Positions 11,633-20,285 of a DNA stretch of 64,000 nt are shown here, one piece after another (within the stretch, counting starts at the first letter, position 1; the number at the start of each line of letters is the position of its first letter). A model generated the notes under the pieces. The model did not search any database. It was not told where the DNA came from and saw only the letters and a list, made by a program, of their open reading frames with translations. The position numbers and the translations under genes were made by a program. The DNA comes from Ischnura elegans (Eukaryota > Arthropoda > Insecta > Odonata > Coenagrionidae), in the NCBI RefSeq assembly GCF_921293095.1, contig NC_060258.1:1798001-1862000 (forward strand). Direction: 5' to 3'.

Positions 11633-12255
11633 ACGCTCGTACAAAATTCGTCCCCTGGGCTCCCCACCCACCACGGAGCCACACATTCGGGACGCCACAC
11701 CGAGATCCGGTGTGGTCGCCAGGGCTACCCAAGGGATATAGGAACCTTCGATAGGAGGCCTCTTTCGGGTTAGAACCTCCAGCGCGGGGGCCCTCCGAAC
11801 CCACACGCCTTCGGCCGCCCTACGGAGACCCCCATATCTCCAGCACTAACCCGTCCTGGCGTACGCTCGGAAGGAGCCGCCAAGCTCCCCAGCCGCCAGG
11901 AGCCGATTGACCGAGCTGGGCTCTTCTCGGCCGCCCGTTTTTCGGGGAATCCAGGGCCGAAGTGGGGTATTGAATTCCGGCCCATACCGGGTTTCCGACA
12001 CCCAGCTGGGTGCCGGAGAACTCACCCACCAGGATCCCCTTCTCCCCCTTGTACGGGTCTCCACGCACGGCAAACACGTGGGTGATTCTGGACGCCAGAT
12101 GTTACGGCTACTCAGAACAGCAGAGTCACATGCTGTCTGGACACTATCCGAGCGAACGACGGGGTTTTTTAACGAGCTTGTCTCCTCGGTGGGCTCGGGT
12201 CCGTGGGGGCGCGGCTCCCCAAAGGAAGAGATTACTCTCTTCCCCCCGTGCGGGA
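11633..12255 (-). promoter_or_regulatory. LINE 5' leader, GC-rich
   Basis: This leader is the most GC-rich part of the left half of the window and contains several overlapping spurious open frames on both strands. In this superfamily the leader carries an internal promoter. I see no specific promoter element and infer the role from position. Confidence 0.6.
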
Positions 12256-12267
12256 GTATAATTATGG
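12256..12267. repeat. Right target-site duplication of the LINE
   Basis: GTATAATTATGG is identical to 6549-6560. This fixes the 5' boundary of the element at 12255. Confidence 0.92.
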
Positions 12268-12288
12268 ATAATTGGATCCTTTATATAT

Positions 12289-12305
12289 AAAAAAAAAAAA
12301 AAAAA
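12289..12305 (+). repeat. Homopolymer run of 17 A
   Basis: It follows TATATA and lies 21 bases outside the LINE duplication, so it is not the tail of that element. It may be a tail of an older element or a simple repeat. Confidence 0.7.
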
Positions 12306-12943
12306 CATAAGATAGCAGCAGGATCAACTGACAAATGTCGCTACGCATTCTGCGTATGGGTACGCTTTTGGTGTTTGTGGCCAGTTTCAGGTCACGCACC
12401 AGTACGCTTGTGGATGCGAATGTGTTAAAGGATTGTATTTGTATTTAATAAATTTCTTTTGTAACCATATCTTACTGTCATTTATTTTGCTCCATAGTTA
12501 CAATTTAAGCTTCAACAGCATGAAGTACGAACGGCTCCTTTCAATGAATGCTATTCTACAAGCAATCTACCATTTGTGGGGAAATTCAACATAGCAATTT
12601 TGTAAATTTAGGTGCAGTGTCTGTTGATGCACAGAAAAAGTTTTTCTCACAGTTATCAATCTTTTGAGTGCCAATTTTGTCTTAATAAAGAATACAGTTT
12701 ACCTTTTCTTTGACAAGTCTAAATCTGGTCATTTCCGTCTGATATATCTTGATCTGTTCCTTTATCAACATGGATCAGTGAATCAGGATCTTTACAAATT
12801 TGCCTATCCAGATTTAATTGTTTTGTCTGCTTCGTTAAAATATATGCTGGGAATTCAATAGCCTTTTCTAGGCTTTCAATAACTGTTTCGAGGAAAGAGT
12901 TTTATAATGAATTAACTGGCTGAACTGAGACTGCTATGGCAAC
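12306..12943. other. No gene recognised
   Basis: AT-rich sequence possibly belonging to the body of the hAT relic that follows, but no transposase motif could be read here. Confidence 0.35.
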
Positions 12944-13135
12944 TGTACTGTGGCAACTGCACTCTGACTGTGCTAGGGCAACTGCACTCTGACCGTGCTA
13001 GGGCAACTGCACTCTGACCGTGCTATAACTGCACTGTGATGTTTCAATTCAAGTGCAGTTTAAGTAGAGTTACAGTACATCCCTTTTAGCACAGTTACAG
13101 TGCAGATTTAGTGCAGTCGCAGCACAGATTTTTTT
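12944..13135. repeat. Minisatellite with a partly inverted second half
   Basis: A 25-bp unit containing GGGCAACTGCACTCTGACCG repeats about three times up to 13050. From 13057 the sequence has GTGCAGT and GTTACAGT words in the opposite sense, so the two halves could fold on each other imperfectly. Confidence 0.65.
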
Positions 13136-13168
13136 GCCTGAGTATTCGTCGGCTTCAGGGAGATGAGT

Positions 13169-13786
13169 GTTTCTTTGGATTGTTGTTACCAACACTATTT
13201 TTTACAAAATGAAAGCTATAGGAGATGCAGTCAATGGTCTTCCACTATTGCGACCCACTCATTACAGGTCTGAATATGAGCTTGCAGAATAGGTTCAAAA
13301 CCTATTTCAGTTTTTCAGCGAAGTCAATGATGCAATTTTGGCGTCTTGTACCCATCCCTTCTTCAGGATGAGGTGGCTTCCAAACGACAATGTAATTACG
13401 AGCGCATCTACAGCAAATGCTAATAAATACAGCAAAAAAATTAAATCCTGATGTTCTCTGCTTAATAAATGATGGAAATTCTTCATATGAGGACTTCTTT
13501 GCCTTTTCAGATGACCCGCGACATTCCTCATTCCATGTTGTAAATAGGAATAAAATTGAAGTATTACAATTTCTTGGTGACGAATCCAAATGTTTGTCAA
13601 CGTTAAATGCATATCCGGCTGTAAAAAAAGTTGTTTGTGCGTTATAACACTGGCCTCACATCCAGTGCTCCTGTGGAAAGGTTATTTTCTTTTGCAGGAT
13701 TTATTCACAATTGCAAAAGAAGTAATTTAGCAGACTGTATGTTTGAAACACTATTGCTTCTAATGGGTAATGAGCATTTTTTGTAA
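13169..13786 (+). pseudogene. hAT transposase C-terminal half, broken
   Basis: Pieces of a hAT transposase appear in order but in three frames. FGLLLPTLFFTK comes first, then CDPLITGL, HPFFRMRWLP, EDFFAFSDD and EVLQFL. Last is the dimerisation region RYNTGLTSSAPVERLFSFAG to LLLLMGNEHFL, ending TAA at 13784. The dimerisation block (Pfam family Dimer_Tnp_hAT) is the most diagnostic. At least two frameshifts separate the blocks, one at about 13645. The catalytic N-terminal half is not recognisable. The element right end lies 320 bases downstream. Confidence 0.85.
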
Positions 13787-14029
13787 GTGAGACAAGTGAA
13801 ATAAACAAATTATTACCATATATTCTCCATATTATTTAAGACATTTTGCCCTGGGTCATGGTCTGATCGCCAATTACCTATAAATATGTTGTATGAATGT
13901 TTGAACCTCTCATTCTAAAAATAGTTAATATTTGAATTGATTTTAATGTTTTACTGGATAAGAACTTCGTTGAAGGTATGTATTTTGTCTTTTAAGAATA
14001 TATTTTGAAATAACATTTGTATTTAGCAT

Positions 14030-14103
14030 CGACAATATAATTTTTAGAAGTAATTTGTATTTTGTATCTAAAATACATTTGACATGTATTTTGCCCATCT
14101 CTG
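14030..14103 (+). mobile_element. Right terminus of the hAT relic
   Basis: The segment ends GTATTTTGCCCATCTCTG, which is the inverse of CAGAGATGGGCAAAATAC, a terminal repeat I recognise from insect hAT elements. AAATACATTTG-type words precede it. The orientation agrees with the transposase relic. No matching left end was found in the window. Confidence 0.7.
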
Positions 14104-14465
14104 TCTGATATGCATATGAGTCTCTGATATCTTTTTGGATATCTATTTCAGATAGAGATAACTTCCGTTTTGGTTTATCGTCTTACCTACTCTTTATTCT
14201 CTTATGCTATTAGTTATTCGAAATAATTTAATTTAATTTAATCTAATTCCATACATATGATAATGCATCCAGTAATTCAGGGTGCTCCAAATTTCTTTCG
14301 CATAACTGAATCATTTTAATGATTCAGTATGTTGCTTCCTAGTTTTTTATTATTTCTACAAAAGCACCAAGGTCAATTCAATCCTAAGCTAATGGTGACT
14401 TATTTTAAGATGAATATGTCACATACAATAATAGATTCGGGGTATGTCACCTCGATACTGTTTCT
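14104..14465. other. No gene recognised
   Basis: AT-rich spacer between the hAT terminus and the GTCGG-rich minisatellite. Confidence 0.4.
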
Positions 14466-14812
14466 AGTGCTGGGCCTGTGTCGTCTTCATGTCGAGTCTA
14501 TGTCGGACTTAAGTTGACTTCATGTCGGGCCGGTTTAAGGTCAAATGTCAGGCTGACAGCGTTTTGATATCGGACTGAAGTCGGTTTGGTGTCAGGCTGA
14601 AGTCTGTTTGATGTCGAGCCAATGTCAGTTTGATGTAGGGCCGACAACAGTTTGATGTCGGGGATAAAGTTGATTTTTTGTCGTGCTGAAGTCGGTTTGA
14701 CGTCGAACCGAAGTCAGTTCGATGCACGTCCGATTATTCGCTTCGCGAGTTGGCTGTAGCCTGGCTAAACGTTATCATTTCGACGATAGTCCAACTTCGG
14801 TTCCCGACGTCG
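14466..14812. repeat. Degenerate GTCGGTTTGAT minisatellite, left part
   Basis: Units close to GAAGTCGGTTTGATGTCGG, about 22 bp, recur roughly ten times with much divergence. The same sequence style resumes at 17049-17110 after the Transib element. The transposon therefore landed inside this repeat, which offers many CGTCG targets. Confidence 0.7.
14808..14812. repeat. Left CGTCG target-site duplication of Transib
   Basis: CGTCG at 14808-14812 is repeated at 17044-17048. Transib elements make 5-bp, GC-rich duplications of CGNCG type, so both sequence and length fit. Confidence 0.85.
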
Positions 14813-14853
14813 CACAGTGGTCTGGGGAGCGCTTTTTTCCGGACAAAAGTCGA
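14813..14853 (+). repeat. Transib left terminal inverted repeat, 23-RSS-like
   Basis: Heptamer CACAGTG lies at 14813-14819, the 23-bp spacer at 14820-14842, and the nonamer-like ACAAAAGTC at 14843-14851. The V(D)J consensus nonamer is ACAAAAACC, so seven of nine bases agree. Confidence 0.85.
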
Positions 14854-15192
14854 CTGTCCCATTTGTAGAGGTATATGATGGTGTTACACAACTTAAATAT
14901 ATCTTATAATGCATGCATAATGACATTCTCAAAAAATAAATATGCATTCGCTATTTTTTCTGAATAATTATACTACAACGACGTGTGATGCAATGGTGGT
15001 CTGAAAAACACTTACGCATTTATAAGTCGCCAAATCAAGTTTTACACGAATGAATGGATGTTTTCTCACTTAGAGATAATTACATGACCATTATGCTTTG
15101 GGGGAGATATCTTTAATGAAATTATTTCGTAGAATACTTATTTAATGAATCAATAATTAAGGGAAGCAAATGGATATGAGGAAGTAAAACAA

Positions 15193-15270
15193 TTACTCCT
15201 CATCCGTAGTTTCTTCACTGTCTTTGTACACGGGTGCCGAGTCTACGTTTGGGAATGAAAGCAGTCGTAG
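15193..15270 (-). pseudogene. Transib transposase acidic C-terminal tail
   Basis: The minus strand reads SFPNVDSAPVYKDSEETTDEE and stops at 15193. An acidic end of this kind is usual for these transposases. It is in a different frame from the N-terminal part, and the region between them is missing. Confidence 0.55.
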
Positions 15271-15314
15271 CACCAAAAGGATAGCACAGGTTTTTTTACG
15301 GAAAGAATTTCTTC

Positions 15315-15692
15315 TTAGGGAGGATAAAGACTTGCTGCCATTAGAGATCTGGCCCCTTTCCTGATGGACATAGTATACTGATGTTTAGTCAACTTTGCCT
15401 CAATCATTAAGCCTAATTCCTCGTCTGCATTGTAGGGAAGAACTACCTTGGTGTCAGATCTATGGATATTACAAGCTTGCCTTATATTTCTGGCTCTACT
15501 GGGGCTTATATGAATTGCCTCATCTACCATATGAGCTGCATCGCTTTGTTTGTTTGGCCGAAGACTTGCGTTTGTCGCATAAACCAGCTCTTCAGTTGTT
15601 TTTGTATCGAGAAATTCCGTGGTTCTCGTCCGCTTTGATCGCTCGCACAACGTTTCAAAATTCTTACACGGACCACTGAATGGACTACACAC
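15315..15692 (-). pseudogene. Transib transposase N-terminal region, second exon
   Basis: The frame encodes SPFSGPCKNFETLCERSK, then RARNIRQA, PYNADEELGLMIEAKLTKHQY and SIRKGARS, and stops just after LYPP. I recognise this order from insect Transib-like proteins, where a YTPDEAL-like segment, LSK-QY and a YPPY motif precede the catalytic core. The stop comes where the protein should continue into YPPY. An acceptor-like TTATTTAG or GTGTGTAG lies just upstream; which one is used is unclear. Confidence 0.65.
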
Positions 15693-16098
15693 CTAAATAA
15701 AATCAATCTTTTGATAGGTAATACTCTCATTTACGTAAATGCTTTAATATATCCCATCGATAACATTGAACTTACCCGAGGTAGAGGGTTGAGAAGTTTC
15801 CGAGCTCGTTATCTGGGGCTCGATTTTTTCCCGCCAAAAAAATCAATATCTGAATTAAGCCACAGATTTTTGTTCTGCAAAAACACGTTTATTGTTCTGC
15901 GGCTCTTTTCCCATCTCAGTGTCGCCCGAGTAATGAAAGAAAACAGCAAGTTTTGAATTCTTAGCTTCCTGTCATCTTTCACGTCCGACCTTCCTTGTGA
16001 CCTTAGAATAAGACACCAAAATTGATATGATACGCAAGCTATGGGTTAATGAATCCACTTAGTACGTTGCACGTCGGAATGAAATCACTTCCACCTAC

Positions 16099-16193
16099 CT
16101 TAAAATGTACTCATATAGATGCTTGTAACGAACGCTGTCCTTCTCGGCCCACTTCTCTCGTAAATTGAAAAAATATTCCTTCACGAGTGCCAT
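16099..16193 (-). pseudogene. Transib transposase first exon
   Basis: From the ATG at 16193 the minus strand reads MALVKEYFFNLREKWAEKD, then RYKHLYEYIL, and meets a good donor (AAG then GTAGGT). Position, phase and direction fit a first exon for the frame at 15692-15315. The frame joining depends on which acceptor is used. Confidence 0.55.
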
Positions 16194-17002
16194 ATCCGAA
16201 GACTGGTTCACAGAAAATAAGTATTCAATTTTCACTGAACAATTAGAGGAATCTTAACAATAGCTGGAGTTGTCGCACGCTGGGAGAAGCCTAGTGGCAG
16301 CCGAATTGTTGGTTTAAGCCATGTCAAATAGGCTATATTGTTGCTGATATGGTCACTGAATCATGTAGTGTTTAGGCATGGATAAAATTGTTGCTGATAA
16401 TGATAATAAATGAACCAATTGCGTCTGATAGAGAGACTCAAAACGGAGGATTTTATCAGCGAAAGCGACTTCTCGAGAGATAGCGCGCCATGGCGTTAGG
16501 ATAGCCAGGCGTCTCTGTAACACATTTCGGCTTATAAATTAAAAAAAGGCAACTTAAGGCAGATAACTCTTTCTAAATTGCTTCAAGGATAGTATTTTCT
16601 TTGCATCCTATTACATGAGAACACAGTGGTAGAGCGTGGTTTTTTTATATCTCTAACTGTGCATAATTTAAAAAAATATTTGCATATGATATTATAGCGC
16701 GCTATCCTGACACCCCGGACGCTTTCATAACATTAATAATTAGGTTTATGGATCATAAAAAAGGCGAGTTTGCTGAAATAAACTCAAAAGAAAACAAAAA
16801 AATGGCTATTGGTTATAGTATTTATAAAGTTAAAAAGCCGTCAAAAATTTGAGAAATTACACTCAAACAACTTTCGCTAAGAACCACTCCTGTAATTCGA
16901 AAAATGGGCAGTAGAGGAAGATATAAAGATCTATTTACAATGGAATGATGTTTTAGCTTCACCTATTTAGCATTTTTGGATAGTTTGAACGCAATCGAAA
17001 AA

Positions 17003-17043
17003 TCGACTTTTGTCCGCCGAAAAGGGCATCTCAGACCACTGTG
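17003..17043 (-). repeat. Transib right terminal inverted repeat, 23-RSS-like
   Basis: Read on the minus strand, CACAGTG (17043-17037) is followed by 23 bases and ACAAAAGTC (17013-17005). The right end therefore repeats the same spacing as the left. Confidence 0.85.
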
Positions 17044-17115
17044 CGTCGGATCGACCCGTAGACGACCTATGTCACCGTCGTATCGACATTGGACCGACAT
17101 GAAAATGCTACCTGG
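17044..17115. repeat. Right CGTCG duplication and resumed minisatellite
   Basis: CGTCG at 17044-17048 is the right target-site duplication. GTCGTATCGACATTGGACCG-like words after it belong to the same diverged minisatellite as 14466-14812. Confidence 0.7.
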
Positions 17116-17272
17116 GTTTGTATATTGATTTTGAGAACAGATAATTATCCTCTCTGAATTGTGTATGTACATACTTATGATTTTGACGTGTCTTATATCT
17201 TGTATATTTCAAATGTACTTCTTGGGCATATAAATACATTATAAGTATTTTAAAACCCTATTGTGAGCCAGA

Positions 17273-17531
17273 CAGAATGGTAGAAATGGCAGCCCCAGTC
17301 GCTGTACGGGAAAATGAAACTCTCCCAATTGAAAGAACCGTGACTGATGTAAACATTGATAAGAACATTTAGGTGGACAATAAGGAGACGTCTGTGCCCC
17401 CTAGTGACAAAGATGTTTGTATACAACCCAGAAGAAGTAATCTGGTAAGGAAGCCAAAGCAAGTTTTTTACTGGTAAACAGGAGGTTATTTATGTTTTCT
17501 ATTTCTGCGTACTAATATCTTAGAGGGAGGA
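17273..17531 (+). pseudogene. 3' end of an LTR-retroelement coding region
   Basis: One frame reads MAAPVAVRENETLPIERT, a TAG at about 17369, then PPSDKDVCIQPRRSN and RKPK. The RRS-x-R-RKP pattern is typical of the C-terminal end of LTR-retroelement polyproteins. A purine-rich tract (17522-17531) leads into a TG-starting repeat. The rest of the element is missing. I cannot tell Ty3/gypsy from Copia on this much. Confidence 0.5.
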
Positions 17532-17684
17532 TGTTGTCATATCGCAGAGGTTGGCATTGCTCGTTTTCTGCCGGGTTTATTTTTTATTGTTTTCTCCCCC
17601 TCTCGGAGATGGAGTGATGGAAGTGTAACATGCGAACTGCATCGTGTTTGAAATAAATGTGGCTGTAAACATTAAGTTTTAACA
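17532..17684 (+). repeat. Probable short LTR, 153 bp
   Basis: It begins TGTTGTCATATCG right after the purine tract and ends TTAAGTTTTAACA, so it has TG and CA ends. It contains AATAAA at about 17653. No second copy is present in the window to confirm it. Confidence 0.5.
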
Positions 17685-18370
17685 AATTACTCTTTACCAT
17701 GCAGTTTATTTATTTTACAGGTAACTCATTTGGGTCATGTTGGGGGAAACCATCTTGCAGATGTAACAAAAATGATGTTAACATGGTTTATTATATCGTC
17801 TGATGTGCAGTGTGTGTGTGTGTATCAGTGAAACTCTTCCTTAGTGGTGGTAAGGTAACATTTTTTACCTTTTTTATAGAACCCTCGTGTTGGTATGTAA
17901 CGAGTGTAAATCTCACTCTAGAGCAGGCCAGAAAGCGTCTTTAATGTTATTTTTTATTTTCGGGACTTATTTTCCACATTTCATGTTTATAAATCATTAG
18001 GCATTCTCGTCTTGAGGCCTCAGTCAAGAATTTCGACTGTAAAACGTGTTCAAAATTTCAATATTGTAACTATGGAGGCACCAATGCACTATATGAAAAA
18101 CAATGCATTCCATGTAGTCTGTCAGTAATACTGCCTACCTCCCTGCATTGTTTATTTTGTCGCTGAGTAAGTATATGTATCGACATTCTTGTTTTCATGT
18201 GTATATATATAATTTTAAACAGCCTCTTGCCTGTCTTTATGAAACATTTTATAGTATATTTAGCATAGCCACCAGTTCTAAGTGTAAGATACACACAAAA
18301 AACAAGGGCGATTGCTAACATTACAGTACAATCATTGAGGAGGCTGTACATGGGAAATAACTGTTAAAGG
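17685..18370. other. No gene recognised
   Basis: AT-rich sequence with a short TG run at 17811-17822. The minus-strand open frame at 18070-18351 has no recognisable feature. Confidence 0.4.
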
Positions 18371-18399
18371 ATGCCTCAGAGGACATTGAGCAGGCCATC

Positions 18400-18500
18400 T
18401 TTGTTGCACCGTCACCCTTTTAGTCGCCTTCTGCGACAAGCAGGGATACTTGTTGGACTCTCTAGTCGCCCATTCCCAGCGAATGCTTTCCTAATGAGAA
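18400..18500 (+). repeat. Dispersed conserved repeat, first copy
   Basis: CCCTTTTAGTCGCC, then a short variable step, then CGACAAGCAGGGATACT, and later GAATGCTTTCCTAA. The same words occur at 20200-20285. The GTCGC and GCGAC parts can pair. The pattern is common in arthropod DNA but I do not know its class. Confidence 0.6.
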
Positions 18501-19625
18501 TGGCCAAGAACTTGCAACAATCAGAACTAAGTCTATTGTGCTCTCATCATGTTTGCTTATTCGCAATCCCTGCATTCCAATATCTAAGTGCTTTCACAAA
18601 GTGGCATACTGAATACCAAATTGCTTTGTCACAGGTCAGAGCAGTGTAAAAAACTGATGCTCCTATAGGAGAGCATGAGAGCAGTGTAAACCCAGTAGCT
18701 ATTTAATTAAAAAATTCAACCATTGCTACAGCATCCACCACACAGCATAGGAGACCCATCTTCAAAGCACTGGATCCAATTATTTAACTCATTTGTGTCA
18801 CGCAATGCTACGCCTTAGTAATGCACATTCCCTCCACAAAGTTCAACCACCATCAGCACTCCACTTGAACCAAGAATACCTTCATCACTACAATATCTTA
18901 CTACTGCACACCTTGAATTCCGAATCAGTGATGGCATTGATAAGGCTTAAAAAATGTTGCATTGCGAATGAACTGCACTGCAACAAAGACAGAGAGGTGT
19001 GGGACAGAGAAAGTGAGGAAGTGATTGTTCTCCGATCTAGGCGAAAGCGACAAAAATTAAAAATAACTGTTATGATATAGATATTCATCATATTCTTGGT
19101 TTTATTTCATCGAGAGTAATGATATTTAATTTCATAATGCAAAAAAAGCTATCACCTTGAGTTTTTCTATGTGATAACAAGATGTTCTGGTTTTGCAATT
19201 GCTAACACCTTCAGCTCATAAAACCGACCAAACTACTGCCATCAGGCACCTAGTAGGTATTAAGAGCAATCTGTTTTCATTTAACCTGCTGAAAGACTTC
19301 TGTAATTGAATAATAATGGATTGAAATTGCAGACATTTCTGAGCTTTTGTTGTTGGATATCAGGATGGCGATATTGATGTGTAATCCAATAAATTCATGC
19401 AAAAGACATACAGGAACACTTAACTTTAGCAAATAATTTTGACTAATAGATTGTACATTCTTGCCATGATAGAGTAATGCAACAGTAAGAGGTAAAATTG
19501 AGTTTTTGTTTGCATTATTTACTTCATGAGCCAGCACAAAAAATATGTGTTGCTTGAGATACACGAGGGCCCGGCTTACTTAAGTATATACTATCTCTTC
19601 ATACTGTAATTCAGTTCCACACTGC
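18501..19625. other. No gene recognised
   Basis: Two short plus-strand frames and a minus-strand frame (19277-19564) lack domains. Nothing else stands out. Confidence 0.4.
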
Positions 19626-20155
19626 ATGTTAGCAGTGAGTTATTTAGTTTACTGTTTTCTTGTATTTTCTGTTTCTATGACTATGATCCATTTCATTTTT
19701 TTTACTTTTAAAATTCAAAAGAAGGTAGTAAGATCTATGCATTATGATAAGTTCAGGAGCCATGGCCACCCTCTTTTTAAAAAGTTAGAATTGCTTGTTG
19801 TACCATGTATTTATATTTTATGTGCATGGGTTTTTAAAAGGGAAAATTTTTCTTTGTTTCTGAAAAACATGTGCTACCAAGAACAGAATACTAGACAGGT
19901 AACTGATCCATATCTTCAACAAAATTGTGAAGTCTATTCTAGGAGGGACCAAGAGTTGTGTATTAAAGTGCGCAATGCCCTTCCAGTGCATCTAAAAACA
20001 CTCCAACAATGTCTGTATTTAAATGCCAGCTATTGTCATTCCTATAGTCAAAGTTTCTTTTTAGAGTGTGTAGAATGACTACTTTTAGTTTTAATCTGAC
20101 CTATAAGTTGTATTCCTGTAATGCCTCCAGGATGGAATAAATTATTATTTCCCAT
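19626..20155 (+). pseudogene. C-terminal fragment of a LINE reverse transcriptase, with 3' end
   Basis: The frame 19626-20078 includes FKIQKKVVRSMHYDK, HPLFKKLELLVVPCIYI, FLKNMCYQEQNTRQ and ALPVHLKTL. This is the helical region after the catalytic core of a common animal LINE type, usually LQKK-R-I, PLF--L-IL, HNTR and N-LP--IK. The polymerase core is not present. After TAG at 20078 comes a short 3' UTR ending GGATGGAATAAATTATTATT. It is a dead 5'-truncated copy. Confidence 0.7.
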
Positions 20156-20199
20156 TTTTATTACATAGGAACAATAACTTTCATAGTTATTGTGACACC

Positions 20200-20285
20200 A
20201 ACCCTTTTAGTCGCCTCTTACGACAAGCAGGGATACTGCGGAGGTATTCTCAAATCCCCTCTCCACAGGGAATGCTTTCCTAAGC
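20200..20285 (+). repeat. Dispersed conserved repeat, second copy
   Basis: CCCTTTTAGTCGCCTCTTAC, CGACAAGCAGGGATACTG and GGGAATGCTTTCCTAAG match the copy at 18400-18500. It lies just after the 3' end of a LINE fragment. Confidence 0.6.

Larger units (their letters stand above)
6561..12255 (-). mobile_element. Nearly full-length I-superfamily LINE, 5.7 kb
   Basis: The element reads right to left. It has a GC-rich 5' leader (12255 to about 11633), ORF1 (11632-10488), a 91-base gap, ORF2 (10396-6695), and a short 3' UTR (6694-6575). It ends in a (TAC)n tail, four to five units, next to the left duplication. Exact 12-bp duplications flank both ends, so the boundaries are firm and the copy is not 5' truncated. 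An RNase H domain in ORF2 and three zinc knuckles in ORF1 place it with I-type (I/Nimb/Outcast-like) elements. One nonsense codon in ORF2 and one frameshift in ORF1 mean this copy could not move on its own. Confidence 0.93.
14813..17043 (-). mobile_element. Transib-family DNA transposon, 2231 bp, internally deleted
   Basis: The terminal inverted repeats are 41 bp (14813-14853 and 17003-17043), with 34 matching positions and no gap. Each begins with the heptamer CACAGTG. ACAAAAGTC follows after exactly 23 bases, the geometry of a 23-RSS. CGTCG flanks both sides. The interior holds N-terminal and C-terminal pieces of a minus-strand transposase but not the catalytic DDE core. Transib transposases are the relatives of the RAG1 core. 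This copy must depend on another source of transposase. The family call rests on the ends, the duplication and the protein remnants together. Confidence 0.87.

Noticed and set aside
11622-12290. Several overlapping open frames on both strands
   Set aside because: They fall in the GC-rich LINE leader, where stops are scarce; no motif or start context supports them.
12289-12305. Run of 17 A read as the poly(A) tail of the big LINE
   Set aside because: The LINE runs on the minus strand and its 3' end is at 6561. The exact duplication at 12256-12267 puts this run outside the element.
15524-15730. Alternative minus-strand frame across the Transib exon
   Set aside because: It shares sequence with the better-supported frame at 15315-15692, which has the family motifs.
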